Positions 53,997-62,039 of a DNA stretch of 64,000 nucleotides are shown piece after piece. The notes below the pieces were generated by a model. It saw only the letters and a program-made list of their open reading frames with translations. It searched no databases and was not told the DNA's origin. Position 1 is the first letter of the stretch; each line of letters begins with the position of its first letter. A program made the position numbers and the translations under genes. The DNA is from JAABQG01 sp963726365 (GTDB lineage Bacteria > Pseudomonadota > Gammaproteobacteria > Burkholderiales > Burkholderiaceae_C): the NCBI GenBank assembly GCA_963726365.1, contig CAVSCI010000020.1:62001-126000 (forward strand), read 5' to 3'.

Positions 53997-55052
53997 ATGC
54001 AATTCCTCGACGATTCCCTCCTGCCCGAAAACCAGCAACCCCTGGTGATCCAGGTCGCACCGTTCGGTCCACAGTTCCTGCCGGAAGACTCGGACGACAT
54101 TCCCGTCACCATGGACGAGCAGATCCAGAAGGCCGTGGACTGCTACAACGCCGGCGCCACCGTGCTGCACGTGCACTGCCGCGAATCGGACGGCAAGGGC
54201 TCCAAGCGCATCTCCCGTTTCAACGAAACCCTGGCCCTGCTACGCGAGGCCGTGCCCGACATGCTGCTGCAGGTCGGCGGCTCGATCTCTTTCGCGCCCG
54301 AAGGCGAGGGCAGCGACGCCAAGTGGCTCAGCGACGACACGCGCCACATGCTGGCCGAGCTGACGCCCAGGCCCGACCAGGTGACGATTGCCATCAACAC
54401 CAACCAGATGAACGTCACCGAGCTGCTGACCCCCGAGGACTGCGGCAACACCTCCATGGGGCGTTCGCCCTACTTCGAGGCCTACCGCGAGATGACCATC
54501 CCCTCCGGCCCGGCCTTTGTGGAAGAACACCTGCGGCGCCTGCAGGCTGCCGGCATCCAGCCGCACTTCATGCTGGCGGACACGGGCCAGCTCGAAACCG
54601 TCGAGCGCCTGATCCGCCGTGGCATCTATACCGGGCCGGTGGTGCTGAACTGGGTGGCGATAGGCGGTGGCGCGGACGGCCCCAACCCCCGTAACATGAT
54701 GGAGTTCATCAACCGTTGCCCGGAAGGCGCAGTGCTCACCATCGAAAGCATCATGCGCAACGTGTTGCCGCTGACCACCATGGCGATCGCCATGGGTCTG
54801 CACACCCGCGTGGGCATCGAAGACAACCTGTGGGGCAAGAAGGGCGAGCTGATGAGCTCGGTCCGCCAGGTGGAGCAGCAGGTGCGCATCGCCCGCGAAC
54901 TGCACCGTGAGGTGGCCACCGGCGCGCAGGCCCGGGCCATCTACAAGATTGGCGAGCACTACACCAGCGCTGACGAGACGCTGGCCAAGGTGGGCTATGC
55001 GCCCAACCGCAAGGCGGGCCAGCGTGGCGTGCCGATGCGCCTGGCCGCCTGA
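53997..55052 (+). CDS. BKACE enzyme (3-keto-5-aminohexanoate cleavage family, DUF849)
   Basis: A 351-residue TIM-barrel enzyme. BKACEs condense a beta-keto acid with acetyl-CoA to give acetoacetate and a new CoA ester. Zinc ligands are visible in TVLHVHCRESDG (H-x-H) and late H/E sites (MGLHTRVGIEDNLW). GGSISFAPEG, IAINTNQMN and the HFMLADTGQLETV segment are family features. The beta-keto acid used cannot be derived from these motifs. It is second in the operon, after the CMD protein gene. Confidence 0.9.
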   Translation: MQFLDDSLLPENQQPLVIQVAPFGPQFLPEDSDDIPVTMDEQIQKAVDCYNAGATVLHVHCRESDGKGSKRISRFNETLALLREAVPDMLLQVGGSISFAPEGEGSDAKWLSDDTRHMLAELTPRPDQVTIAINTNQMNVTELLTPEDCGNTSMGRSPYFEAYREMTIPSGPAFVEEHLRRLQAAGIQPHFMLADTGQLETVERLIRRGIYTGPVVLNWVAIGGGADGPNPRNMMEFINRCPEGAVLTIESIMRNVLPLTTMAIAMGLHTRVGIEDNLWGKKGELMSSVRQVEQQVRIARELHREVATGAQARAIYKIGEHYTSADETLAKVGYAPNRKAGQRGVPMRLAA

Positions 55053-55100
55053 GCGGCCCCATCTATCCACGTTCATTCCCAGAACACCGAGGAGACACCC

Positions 55101-56078
55101 ATGAAGTTCACACGCCGCATCTTTTCCCTGACCGCCCTGGCCTGCGCCGCCCTGGCCGCAACCGGCGCCGCACTGGCACAGTTCCCTGACAAGCCCATGA
55201 AGATCGTCGTCGGCGCGCCTGCGGGTGGCACGGCCGACATCGTGGCCCGCACCTTGTCCGAAGGCCTGGCACAGCAGCTGGGGCAATCCGTCATCGTCGA
55301 CAACAAGCCCGGCGGCGCCGGCGTGATCGGCCTGCAGGAACTGCTCAAGTCCCCGCGCGACGGCCACACCATGCTGATCTCGGTCAACGGACTGATCTCG
55401 GAGATTCCGCATGCCATGAAGATGCCGGTCGACCCGATGAAGGAGCTGCGCCCGGTGGCGGAACTCGCGCGCACCGGCCTGCTGTTCGTCGGCGGACCGA
55501 ACGTGCCGGCCAGCAATGTGAAGGAAGTTGTTGCCTACATCAAGGCCAATCCGGGCAAGGTCAACTACGCCTCGTACAGCGCGGGCACCCTGTCGCACAC
55601 GCTGGGCCTGGAGTTCAACAAGCTGGCCGGCACGGACATGGTGCATGTGGGCTACAAGGGCTCGCCGCCCGCGCTGACCGACCTGATCGGCGGGCATGTG
55701 TCCTTCATGTTCGACGGTCCCGCCACGTCCATCCCGATGATCAAGGGCGGCAAGATCAAGGTGTTCGCCACGACGGCGCCGACCCGCCTGTCGATGCTGC
55801 CCGACGTGCCCACCTTTGCCGAACTGGGCTACAAGGACCTGACCGAGACCGCGTGGATGGGCCTGTTCGTCACGCCCGACGTGCCCGCCGCCGCCCAGGC
55901 CAGGTTGCGCGAGGCCGTGATGAAGGTGCTGGAGCAGCCCGCCGTGCGCCAGCGCTTTGCCGGCATGGGGCTGGACATGGTGCCCTCGGCATCGGCCGAC
56001 GAACTGGCCCGCTCGCTGCGCGCCGCCTCCGACCGCCAGGTGGCCACGCTCAAGGCCGTCGGCTTCAAGCCGGAATAA
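55101..56078 (+). CDS. Bug-type (TTT) periplasmic solute-binding protein
   Basis: A 325-residue protein with a signal peptide (MKFTRRIFSLTALACAALAA, cleavage near ALAQ). Bug-family signatures: DKPMKIVVGAPAGGTADIVA, VDNKPGGAGVIGLQEL, HVGYKGSPPALTDLIGGHV. Such proteins capture carboxylates and other small acids, often without a cognate TctAB permease nearby, as here. It probably supplies the operon's substrate or acts as a sensor. Confidence 0.92.
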   Translation: MKFTRRIFSLTALACAALAATGAALAQFPDKPMKIVVGAPAGGTADIVARTLSEGLAQQLGQSVIVDNKPGGAGVIGLQELLKSPRDGHTMLISVNGLISEIPHAMKMPVDPMKELRPVAELARTGLLFVGGPNVPASNVKEVVAYIKANPGKVNYASYSAGTLSHTLGLEFNKLAGTDMVHVGYKGSPPALTDLIGGHVSFMFDGPATSIPMIKGGKIKVFATTAPTRLSMLPDVPTFAELGYKDLTETAWMGLFVTPDVPAAAQARLREAVMKVLEQPAVRQRFAGMGLDMVPSASADELARSLRAASDRQVATLKAVGFKPE

Positions 56079-56079
56079 G

Positions 56080-56916
56080 GTGCGCAATCCTTCATCCATC
56101 AAGGACCCGGTCGCGTTGGTCACCGGCGCCGGGCCGGGCCTGGGCGGCGCCCTGGCGGTCGCGCTTGCCGCGGCCGGCGCACGGCTGGTGATCTGCGACA
56201 TCGACCCGGACCGGCTCAAAGGCACGGAAGCCGACATTCGTGCGCTCGGCGGCGAGGTCCTGAGCCTGCAGTGCGATGTGTCCGACAGCGCCGCCGTGGA
56301 CGCGATGTTCGCCCGGGCCGCGCAGCACTACGGCACGGTGCATGTGCTGGTGAACAACGCCGCCATGATCCCCGCACGCCCGGCCGACCAGCAGCGCCGC
56401 AGCGAACACTACGCCTACCTCACGACGCCCGAGCCGCGCCGCTCCCTGGGCTTTACGAGCGCCATGACGGACGAGGAATGGCTGCGTTTCTGGAACGTCA
56501 ACGTGCATGGTGTCTTTTATTGCACGCGGGCGGCCCTGTGCCTGATGGAGCCGCAGCAGTACGGCCGCATCATCAACATTGCCTCGGTGGCGGGCATTTC
56601 GGCCATGAGCGCGCACAGCCCCCACTACAGCGCCACCAAGGGCGCCGTGGTCGCCTTCACCAGGGCGGTGGCCGCCGAGGTGGCCGGCGCCAATGTCCAA
56701 GTGAACGCCATCGCGCCGGGCGGTGTGCATACGCCGGACTTCGAGGCCTACCTGCAGACCCTGGACGAGGCTGGACGCAACCGTTTCTGGCAATTGATCC
56801 CGGCCGGGCGGCTGGGCACGATGGACGAGTACGCGGCCACGGTGGTCCACCTGGCCTGCGACCCGCACTACCTGGTGGGCCAGGTCATCAGCCCCAACGG
56901 CGGCTGCGTGATCTGA
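56080..56916 (+). CDS. Short-chain dehydrogenase/reductase
   Basis: A 278-residue SDR. GTG start two bases after the preceding stop, with AAGG before it. Cofactor motif VALVTGAGPGLGGALA, ICDID acidic end favouring NAD, VNNAAMIP, catalytic Ser in IASVAGISAMS and YSATKGAVVAF. A roughly 20-residue insertion (HYAYLTTPEPRRSLGFTSAM) after the NNA motif is longer than usual and may define the substrate pocket. Part of the BKACE operon. Confidence 0.9.
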   Translation: MRNPSSIKDPVALVTGAGPGLGGALAVALAAAGARLVICDIDPDRLKGTEADIRALGGEVLSLQCDVSDSAAVDAMFARAAQHYGTVHVLVNNAAMIPARPADQQRRSEHYAYLTTPEPRRSLGFTSAMTDEEWLRFWNVNVHGVFYCTRAALCLMEPQQYGRIINIASVAGISAMSAHSPHYSATKGAVVAFTRAVAAEVAGANVQVNAIAPGGVHTPDFEAYLQTLDEAGRNRFWQLIPAGRLGTMDEYAATVVHLACDPHYLVGQVISPNGGCVI

Positions 56917-56918
56917 GC

Positions 56919-57269
56919 ATGGACGAAATAAAGGGTTCATGGAAGCCGGTGGCCGCGGCGGCCGAGCTGCCCCCCGGTAGCCGAAAGCTTGTTCGGACCG
57001 ACGGCCACAGCCTGTTGCTGTTCAACGTGGACGGCCGTGTCCATGCGATTGCCGACAGTTGCCCTCATGCGGGCGCATGGCTGGGAAGTGGCAAGCTCAA
57101 TGGCTGCTTTCTGCGTTGTCCGGCACACGGACTGGAGTTTGACCTGCGCACCGGCTGCGCGCGCTCGGGTCAGGACCTGGCGGTGCGTGCCTACCCGGTG
57201 CGGGTCGAGGGCGATGCGGTGTCGGTGGATCTGGCGCCGGTGCCTGGCGACACCGCACAGGCTCCTTGA
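56919..57269 (+). CDS. Rieske [2Fe-2S] ferredoxin-like protein
   Basis: A 116-residue protein starting MDEIKGSWKPVAAAAELPPG. The cluster-binding motifs are CPH in ADSCPHAGAWLG and CPAH in FLRCPAHGLEF. Proteins of this size usually donate electrons to an oxygenase, but no oxygenase is adjacent, so its partner lies elsewhere or it has another role. Last gene of the operon, two bases after the SDR. Confidence 0.9.
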   Translation: MDEIKGSWKPVAAAAELPPGSRKLVRTDGHSLLLFNVDGRVHAIADSCPHAGAWLGSGKLNGCFLRCPAHGLEFDLRTGCARSGQDLAVRAYPVRVEGDAVSVDLAPVPGDTAQAP

Positions 57270-57290
57270 TGCTTGCTGGAGTAGCTTCTG

Positions 57291-57350
57291 TTTCGATAGC
57301 TAGCTATGACCGTTCGACGCTGGGAAGAGGCCTGAAAAGCTTGAAAATGG
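57291..57350 (+). repeat. CGCTGGG-family dispersed repeat, copy 7
   Basis: TTCTGTTTCGATAGCTAGCT, ATGACCGTTCGACGCTGGGA, AGAGGCCTGAAAAGCTTGAA. It lies between the convergent Rieske and MarC genes. Confidence 0.8.
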
Positions 57351-57356
57351 GTGAGC

Positions 57357-57989
57357 TCAGCGCCCCAGCACCGGAAACAGCTTGTGCAGCCCCTCGGCCA
57401 TGACTTCCACGGCCAGGGCGGCCAGGATCAGGCCCATCAGGCGGGTCATGACGTTGATGCCGGTCTTGCCCAGCACGCGGGCGATCGGGCCGGCCAGCGC
57501 AAAGCTCATCGCGGTGGCCAGCGCGATCACCGCGCCGTAGCCCACCAGCGTGGAGAGCTGCCAGTAGGTCTTGGCGCGGTCGGCGTAGATCACCACGGTG
57601 GAGATGGTGGCCGGCCCGGTCAGCAGCGGGATGGTCAACGGCACCACGGCGATGCTGGCGCCCATGGCGGCCTTGGCCGCACCGTCTTCCAGTTCGTGGC
57701 TGGCGGGTTTGGCCTCGGCCGGTTGGGCGTTGAGCATGTTCAGCGAGCTGATCAGCAGCAGCATGCCGCCGCCGACCTGGAAACTCGCCAGCGAGATGCT
57801 GAAGAAGTCCAGAATCTTCAGTCCCAGCAGCGCGCTGGTGCCGATCACTGTGAACACGCTGATCGCCGAGATCCAGATGGTGCGGACGCGTTGCTCCCGC
57901 GAGAAGCCCTGCGTGTAGTGGATGAAAAACGGCACGATCGCCAGCGGATTGACGATGGCCAGCAGGGTGATGAGGGGTTTGAAGTCCAT
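57357..57989 (-). CDS. MarC-family (UPF0056) membrane protein
   Basis: A 210-residue protein with six membrane helices. Start MDFKPLITLLAIVNPLAIVP, a family hallmark (NP-x-A-x-x-P), and SIAVVPLTIPLLTGPATIST in the second half. Despite the name, MarC proteins are not proven antibiotic transporters; function unknown. Convergent with the Rieske gene; the repeat ends six bases before its stop. Confidence 0.92.
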   Translation of the reverse strand: MDFKPLITLLAIVNPLAIVPFFIHYTQGFSREQRVRTIWISAISVFTVIGTSALLGLKILDFFSISLASFQVGGGMLLLISSLNMLNAQPAEAKPASHELEDGAAKAAMGASIAVVPLTIPLLTGPATISTVVIYADRAKTYWQLSTLVGYGAVIALATAMSFALAGPIARVLGKTGINVMTRLMGLILAALAVEVMAEGLHKLFPVLGR

Positions 57990-58022
57990 GCGGCATTGTC
58001 AGGCCAAAGGCCGAGTGGCGGG

Positions 58023-58565
58023 TCAGCCGGCGCCGGGCCGCACCAAGCCGGCTGTGGCCCCCTCGGGGGGCGGCGAGGACACGCCAGTGCCGAGCGTGGG
58101 GGCTCCAGGACTCCGTCTGCGGAACATCCCCCAGCCCTCCATGTGCAGCACCGGCTCGCCGTGCTGGTTGACCATGTCCCACTTGGTGCGCACCAGGCCC
58201 ACGTCGGGGCGTTTGCTCATGGGGCGCGACTCGACCACGGTGTGCTTCAGGCGCAGGGTGTCGCCGGGGAACACCGGCTTGAGCCACTTGATGTGCTCCA
58301 GGCCGGGTGAGCCCTGGCTAGAGGCCTCGCGCAGGAAGTTCGTCACCATCAGCCGCATCGCCATGGCGCAGGTGTGCCAGCCGCTGGCGCACAGCCCGCC
58401 GAACACCGAGTCTTTCGCAGCTTCGGCGTCGAGGTGGAAGGGCTGCGGGTCGAACTGCGTGGCAAACGCAATGATCTCTTCCGCGGTCGGCGTGATGGTG
58501 CCCAGGTCGCGGACCGAGCCGGCGGGCATGTCTTCCCAGTAGTACTTGATGATTTTGTCGGTCAT
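58023..58565 (-). CDS. MaoC-family (hot-dog) dehydratase with repeat-derived C-terminus
   Basis: A 180-residue hot-dog fold protein: YWEDMPAGSVRDLGTITPTA, FDPQPFHLDAEAAKDSVFGG, ASGWHTCAMAMRL, and the late strand LVRTKWDMVNQHGEPVLHME. These are enoyl-CoA hydratase-type MaoC features, but the catalytic D-H pair should be checked by alignment. From about residue 150 the sequence (RRSPGAPTLGTGVSSPPP, EGATAGLVRPGAG) is encoded by a GCGTGGGGGCC-family repeat, so the native C-terminus was probably replaced or extended. Confidence 0.85.
   Translation of the reverse strand: MTDKIIKYYWEDMPAGSVRDLGTITPTAEEIIAFATQFDPQPFHLDAEAAKDSVFGGLCASGWHTCAMAMRLMVTNFLREASSQGSPGLEHIKWLKPVFPGDTLRLKHTVVESRPMSKRPDVGLVRTKWDMVNQHGEPVLHMEGWGMFRRRSPGAPTLGTGVSSPPPEGATAGLVRPGAG
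58031..58105 (+). repeat. GCGTGGGGGCC-family repeat at the end of the MaoC gene
   Basis: CGCCGGGCCGCACCAAGC, GGCCCCCTCGGGGGGCGGCG and CCAGTGCCGAGCGTGGGGGC match the element at 16427-16503. It overlaps the last ~25 codons of the MaoC gene on the opposite strand. Confidence 0.75.
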
Positions 58566-58626
58566 GGATTTGCGTTCAGGCAGGCCTGATGGGGGAGAAG
58601 AAGAAGGACGAGAAAGACGAGGGGAG

Positions 58627-59373
58627 TCAGCGCCCGCCGGACACGTCCAGCAGGCTCATGGTGGTGTAGCTGGCAGCCTCCGAGAGCAGCCAGACGATGG
58701 CCTGCGCGACTTCATCGGCCGTGCCGCCGCGCTGCATCGGCACCAGATGCTGCAGGTCGCGCACGCGGTCGGGCAGGCCGCCCGAGGCGTGGATCTCGGT
58801 TTCGATCAGCCCCGGGCGCACCGCGTTGACGCGGATGCCCTCGGCCGCCACCTCCTTGGCAAGGCCGATGGTGAAGGCGTCGATGGCGCCCTTGGCCGCC
58901 GCGTAGTCCAGGTACTGGCCCGGCGAGCCCAGCCGCGAGGCCGCGCTCGACACATTGACGATGGTGCCGCCGGCGCCGCCATGCCGGGTGCTCATGCGCC
59001 GCACCGCCTCGCGCGCGCACAGCAGGCTGCCGATGACGTTGATGTCGAACATGCGGCGCCAGCGCGCCACGCTCATCTCATCCAGCCGCGCTGTCACGTC
59101 GACCACGCCGGCGTTGTTGACCAGCCCCGTGAGGCGGCCGAGCCTGGCGTCGATGGTTTCGAACATGCGCAGCACCTGCGCCTCGTCGGCCACGTCGGCC
59201 TGCACCGCGATGGCGTGGCCGCCCGTGGCCCGGATCGCGCGCACCACCTCGTCGGCGGCCAGCGAGTTGGCGGCATAGTTCACGGCCACGGACCAGCCCT
59301 GTCGGGCCGCCAGCAGCGCGGTGGCAGCACCGATGCCGCGGCTGCCGCCGGTCACGAGTAGCACCTTGTCCAA
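58627..59373 (-). CDS. Short-chain dehydrogenase/reductase (FabG-like)
   Basis: A 248-residue SDR. TTG start at 59373 with an AGGAG seven bases before it; the next upstream ATG-like start gives an unrelated leader. Motifs: VLLVTGGSRGIGAATA, VQADVADEAQV, VNNAGVVDV, NVSSAASRLGSPGQYLDYAA with YAAAK, and the C-terminal SLLDVSGGR. Probably NAD(P)-dependent reduction of a keto group; substrate unknown. Same direction as the MaoC gene, 61 bases upstream of it. Confidence 0.9.
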   Translation of the reverse strand: MDKVLLVTGGSRGIGAATALLAARQGWSVAVNYAANSLAADEVVRAIRATGGHAIAVQADVADEAQVLRMFETIDARLGRLTGLVNNAGVVDVTARLDEMSVARWRRMFDINVIGSLLCAREAVRRMSTRHGGAGGTIVNVSSAASRLGSPGQYLDYAAAKGAIDAFTIGLAKEVAAEGIRVNAVRPGLIETEIHASGGLPDRVRDLQHLVPMQRGGTADEVAQAIVWLLSEAASYTTMSLLDVSGGR

Positions 59374-59405
59374 GACCTGTCTCCTGCAAAATGTCGCCGA
59401 CCCGG

Positions 59406-59475
59406 TTACAACACGGGTCCAGGCCAGCAATTACAACAGTTTGTGAAACCTTGTGGGACAGTCCAAGAGTTACAC
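59406..59475 (+). promoter_or_regulatory. Divergent promoter region with TTACAACA direct repeats
   Basis: Between the SDR and the DsbA-like isomerase genes, TTACAACA occurs at 59406 and 59431, and TTACAC at 59470; TTGTG also occurs at 59441 and 59451. This 145-base gap separates two divergent starts, so the spaced repeats may be operator sites. No regulator can be named. Confidence 0.3.
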
Positions 59476-59518
59476 GCAGTGAACTTTGCTCTGTCCCCAA
59501 CCTATTCAGGAGAACGCC

Positions 59519-60127
59519 ATGAGTCGCTCAGTTGACTACTACTTTGCCCCCCAGAGCCCGTGGACCTACCTCGGGCACGAGCGCTTCGCGGCCATCCTGC
59601 GTGCCAGCGGCGCGGCCGTGCGGGTGCTACCGATCGACCTGGGCGGCAAGGTGTTTCCCATCTCCGGCGGCCTGCCTTTGGCGAAGCGCGCGCCGCAGCG
59701 CCAGGCCTACCGGCTGGTGGAGTTGCAGCGCTACAGCGAGTTCCTCAACGCGCCGCTGAACCTCAAGCCCAAGTTCTTCCCGGTCAACGGCGACGACGCC
59801 TCGCGGTTGATCATCGCGGTGGACCTGCATGATGGCGCCGAGGCCGCCATGAAGATCACCGGCGCCATCCTGGCCGCCGTCTGGGCGCAGGAGCGCCACA
59901 TCGACGATGAAAAAGTGCTGGTCGAGCTGCTGGCCGAGCAGGGGTTGAATGCGGCGCGGCTGGAGCAGTCGCACAGCCAGGCCGCGCAGGAGCGCTACGA
60001 GGCCAATACCCAGGCCGCCATCGACGCCGGCGTGTTCGGCGCGCCGAGCTACGTCATCGACGGCGAGATCTTCTGGGGCCAGGACCGGCTGGGCTTCGTC
60101 GAGCGCAAGCTGAAGGCGCCGGCATGA
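59519..60127 (+). CDS. DsbA-like 2-hydroxychromene-2-carboxylate isomerase-type protein
   Basis: A 202-residue thioredoxin-fold protein without CxxC. MSRSVDYYFAPQSPWTYLGH places Ser at the position used by kappa-class GST/HCCA isomerases; PKFFPVNGDDASRLII and GVFGAPSYVIDGEIFWGQDR are family features. HCCA isomerases act in polycyclic aromatic degradation, but this family includes many unrelated glutathione-dependent enzymes. ATG 59519 follows CAGGAGA. Confidence 0.85.
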   Translation: MSRSVDYYFAPQSPWTYLGHERFAAILRASGAAVRVLPIDLGGKVFPISGGLPLAKRAPQRQAYRLVELQRYSEFLNAPLNLKPKFFPVNGDDASRLIIAVDLHDGAEAAMKITGAILAAVWAQERHIDDEKVLVELLAEQGLNAARLEQSHSQAAQERYEANTQAAIDAGVFGAPSYVIDGEIFWGQDRLGFVERKLKAPA

Positions 60128-60173
60128 CGGCCGTCTGATACCGTTTCACATCATCCTGACAGGAGCACACACC

Positions 60174-60866
60174 ATGGGCCAATTCACCAATCTCACCGCC
60201 GCTGACGGCTTCACTTTCCCCGCCTACGTGGCGCAACCCGCCGGCGCGCCCAAGGGCGCCATCGTCGTGGTGCAGGAAATCTTCGGCGTGAACTCGCACG
60301 TGCGCGCCGTGGCCGACGGTTATGCGGCGGCCGGCTATCTGGCCGTGGCGCCGTCCACCTTTGCCCGCGTCAACAAGGGCGACGTGGAACTGGGCTACAC
60401 CGAGGCCGACATGAACGAAGGCTTTGGCTACAAGACCGCCGTCGAGGCGCTGCCCGCGCCCGGCGTGATGGCCGACCTGCAGGCGGCGATTGACTACGCT
60501 GGCAAGACCAGCGGCGGCAAGGTCGGCATCGTCGGCTACTGCTGGGGCGGCCTGCTGACCTGGCGCGCTGCCTGCTCGCTCACGGGTCTGGCCGCCGCCG
60601 CGCCCTATTACGGCGGCGGCATGACCGCGCCGGCCGAGGCCGCCCGGCAGCCGCGCGTGCCGGTGCTGGCGCACTTCGGCGACCAGGACGGCTGGATCCC
60701 GCTGGAAACGGTGCACGCCTTTGAGCGCGCCCAGCCCGGCGTGCAGGTGCAGGTCTATGCCGCCAACCATGGCTTCAACTGCGACCACCGGGCGTCGTAC
60801 AACGCAGATGCGGCGAAGCTGGCACTGGAGCGCACGCTGGCGTTTTTTGCGCAGCACGTCGGCTGA
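60174..60866 (+). CDS. Dienelactone hydrolase-family protein
   Basis: A 230-residue hydrolase with the Cys-Asp-His triad: GIVGYCWGGLLTW (nucleophile Cys near residue 123), FGDQDGWIPLE and YAANHGFNCDHR. N-terminal FPAYVAQPAGAPKGAIVVVQ and EIFGVN are typical. It hydrolyses dienelactone in chlorocatechol pathways or related lactones or esters. It follows the isomerase gene by 46 bases. Confidence 0.92.
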   Translation: MGQFTNLTAADGFTFPAYVAQPAGAPKGAIVVVQEIFGVNSHVRAVADGYAAAGYLAVAPSTFARVNKGDVELGYTEADMNEGFGYKTAVEALPAPGVMADLQAAIDYAGKTSGGKVGIVGYCWGGLLTWRAACSLTGLAAAAPYYGGGMTAPAEAARQPRVPVLAHFGDQDGWIPLETVHAFERAQPGVQVQVYAANHGFNCDHRASYNADAAKLALERTLAFFAQHVG

Positions 60867-61020
60867 GGGGCGTTGGGTGTCGTTGCGATGGCGACGTTGC
60901 ACGACTCACCGCCATGGATGCCGGCGCGGTGGGCCCTGAAGACCGGGCGGCCGCATCCTTGAGGTGGGCGATGACTGCGGCGCCAGTAACGGCAGTTTTG
61001 ACTCTTTGAAAGGCCGGATC

Positions 61021-61944
61021 ATGCATTTTCCTGAATTTTTCAAGCTTTTTTGTCACTTACCCAGCGTCGGACGGTCATTGTCAGCTATTGTTTTGGTAGT
61101 TTCCTGCACGGTTGCCATCGCCGCCGACTACACCGGTCCCTTGTTCGACGCGCACCTTCACTACAACGAAGAAGCCTGGAACGGCCGCGCCGGACCGCAC
61201 CCGCTACCGGATGTGCTGGCACGCATGCAGCGCAGCGGCGTCAAGGCCATCGTCGCCAACTCCCGGCCGAACGATGGCACGCGCGCGCTGGCCGAGGCAC
61301 AGGCCGAGACCCGCGCCGCCGGCGTCACCGTGGTGCCCTTCATCCGCCTGTACCGCAACCGGGCCGACTACGACAACTGGTTTCGCGACGAGACCATCTA
61401 CGAGATGGTGCAGGCCGAACTGGCGCGCGGCACCGCCGCCGGCCCCTACCGCGGCATTGGCGAATTCCACCTGTACGACAGCGGCAACGCCAACGGCGCA
61501 GTCGCGAAGAAACTGATGGCGCTGGCCGAGGAAAAGAACCTGGTGGTGCTGGCCCATGTGGACGACGCGGCCATCGACCTGCTGATGGCCGCCACCCCGT
61601 CGAAAGGCCAGAAGACACGCCTGATCTGGGCGCACACCGGCATCGGCGGCGCGCCCGTCGAACGCGTGGACGCGCTGATGGCGAAGTACCCGGGCCTGAT
61701 GGGCGAGCTGTCCTACCGGCCGGGGCTGACCTGCGAGGGGGGCAAGCTGTGCCCCGAGTGGCGCACGCTGATGCTCAAGTATCCGGCGCGCTTCATGGTC
61801 GGCTCGGACACCTGGGTCAACCAGCGGTGGATGTATTACGAAGACACGATGAAGGGCTACCGCGTCTGGCTCGGGGACCTGCCGGCCGACGTGGCGAAGA
61901 AAGTGGCCTGGGACAACGGGGCGGGGATGTTCGGGCTGAAGTAG
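61021..61944 (+). CDS. Exported amidohydrolase-superfamily (TatD/Amidohydro_2-like) protein
   Basis: A 307-residue protein with a signal peptide (about 1-34, ending VAIAA). Metal-binding motif FDAHLHYNEEAWN near residue 43, AHVDDAAID, WAHTGIG, and the late Asp in VGSDTWVNQRW resemble amidohydrolase_2/TatD enzymes. The signal peptide region FFKLFCHLPSVGRSLSAIVL is encoded by a CGCTGGG repeat in reverse orientation. Substrate unknown. The 150-base gap upstream shows nothing I can identify. Confidence 0.85.
   Translation: MHFPEFFKLFCHLPSVGRSLSAIVLVVSCTVAIAADYTGPLFDAHLHYNEEAWNGRAGPHPLPDVLARMQRSGVKAIVANSRPNDGTRALAEAQAETRAAGVTVVPFIRLYRNRADYDNWFRDETIYEMVQAELARGTAAGPYRGIGEFHLYDSGNANGAVAKKLMALAEEKNLVVLAHVDDAAIDLLMAATPSKGQKTRLIWAHTGIGGAPVERVDALMAKYPGLMGELSYRPGLTCEGGKLCPEWRTLMLKYPARFMVGSDTWVNQRWMYYEDTMKGYRVWLGDLPADVAKKVAWDNGAGMFGLK
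61034..61100 (-). repeat. CGCTGGG-family dispersed repeat, copy 8 (encodes a signal peptide)
   Basis: On the minus strand: CAATAGCTGACAATGACCGT, CCGACGCTGGGTAAGTGAC, AAAAAAGCTTGAAAAATTC. It spans codons about 5-27 of the amidohydrolase gene. It is read from the opposite strand to copy 4 and in a different frame from copy 1. Confidence 0.75.
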
Positions 61945-62039
61945 GGCGCGCACTACAGCTCAGGTGCGCGGTCCGGACCTGGACGCGCCGGATACTGGAA
62001 AATCAGCGCCTGTCTGCATTGTTTGAAAAGAAGACCCCC

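Noticed and set aside
54240..56237. Open frame of about 665 codons antisense to the BKACE and Bug genes
   Set aside because: Same GC-shadow composition, no domain; both sense genes are unambiguous.
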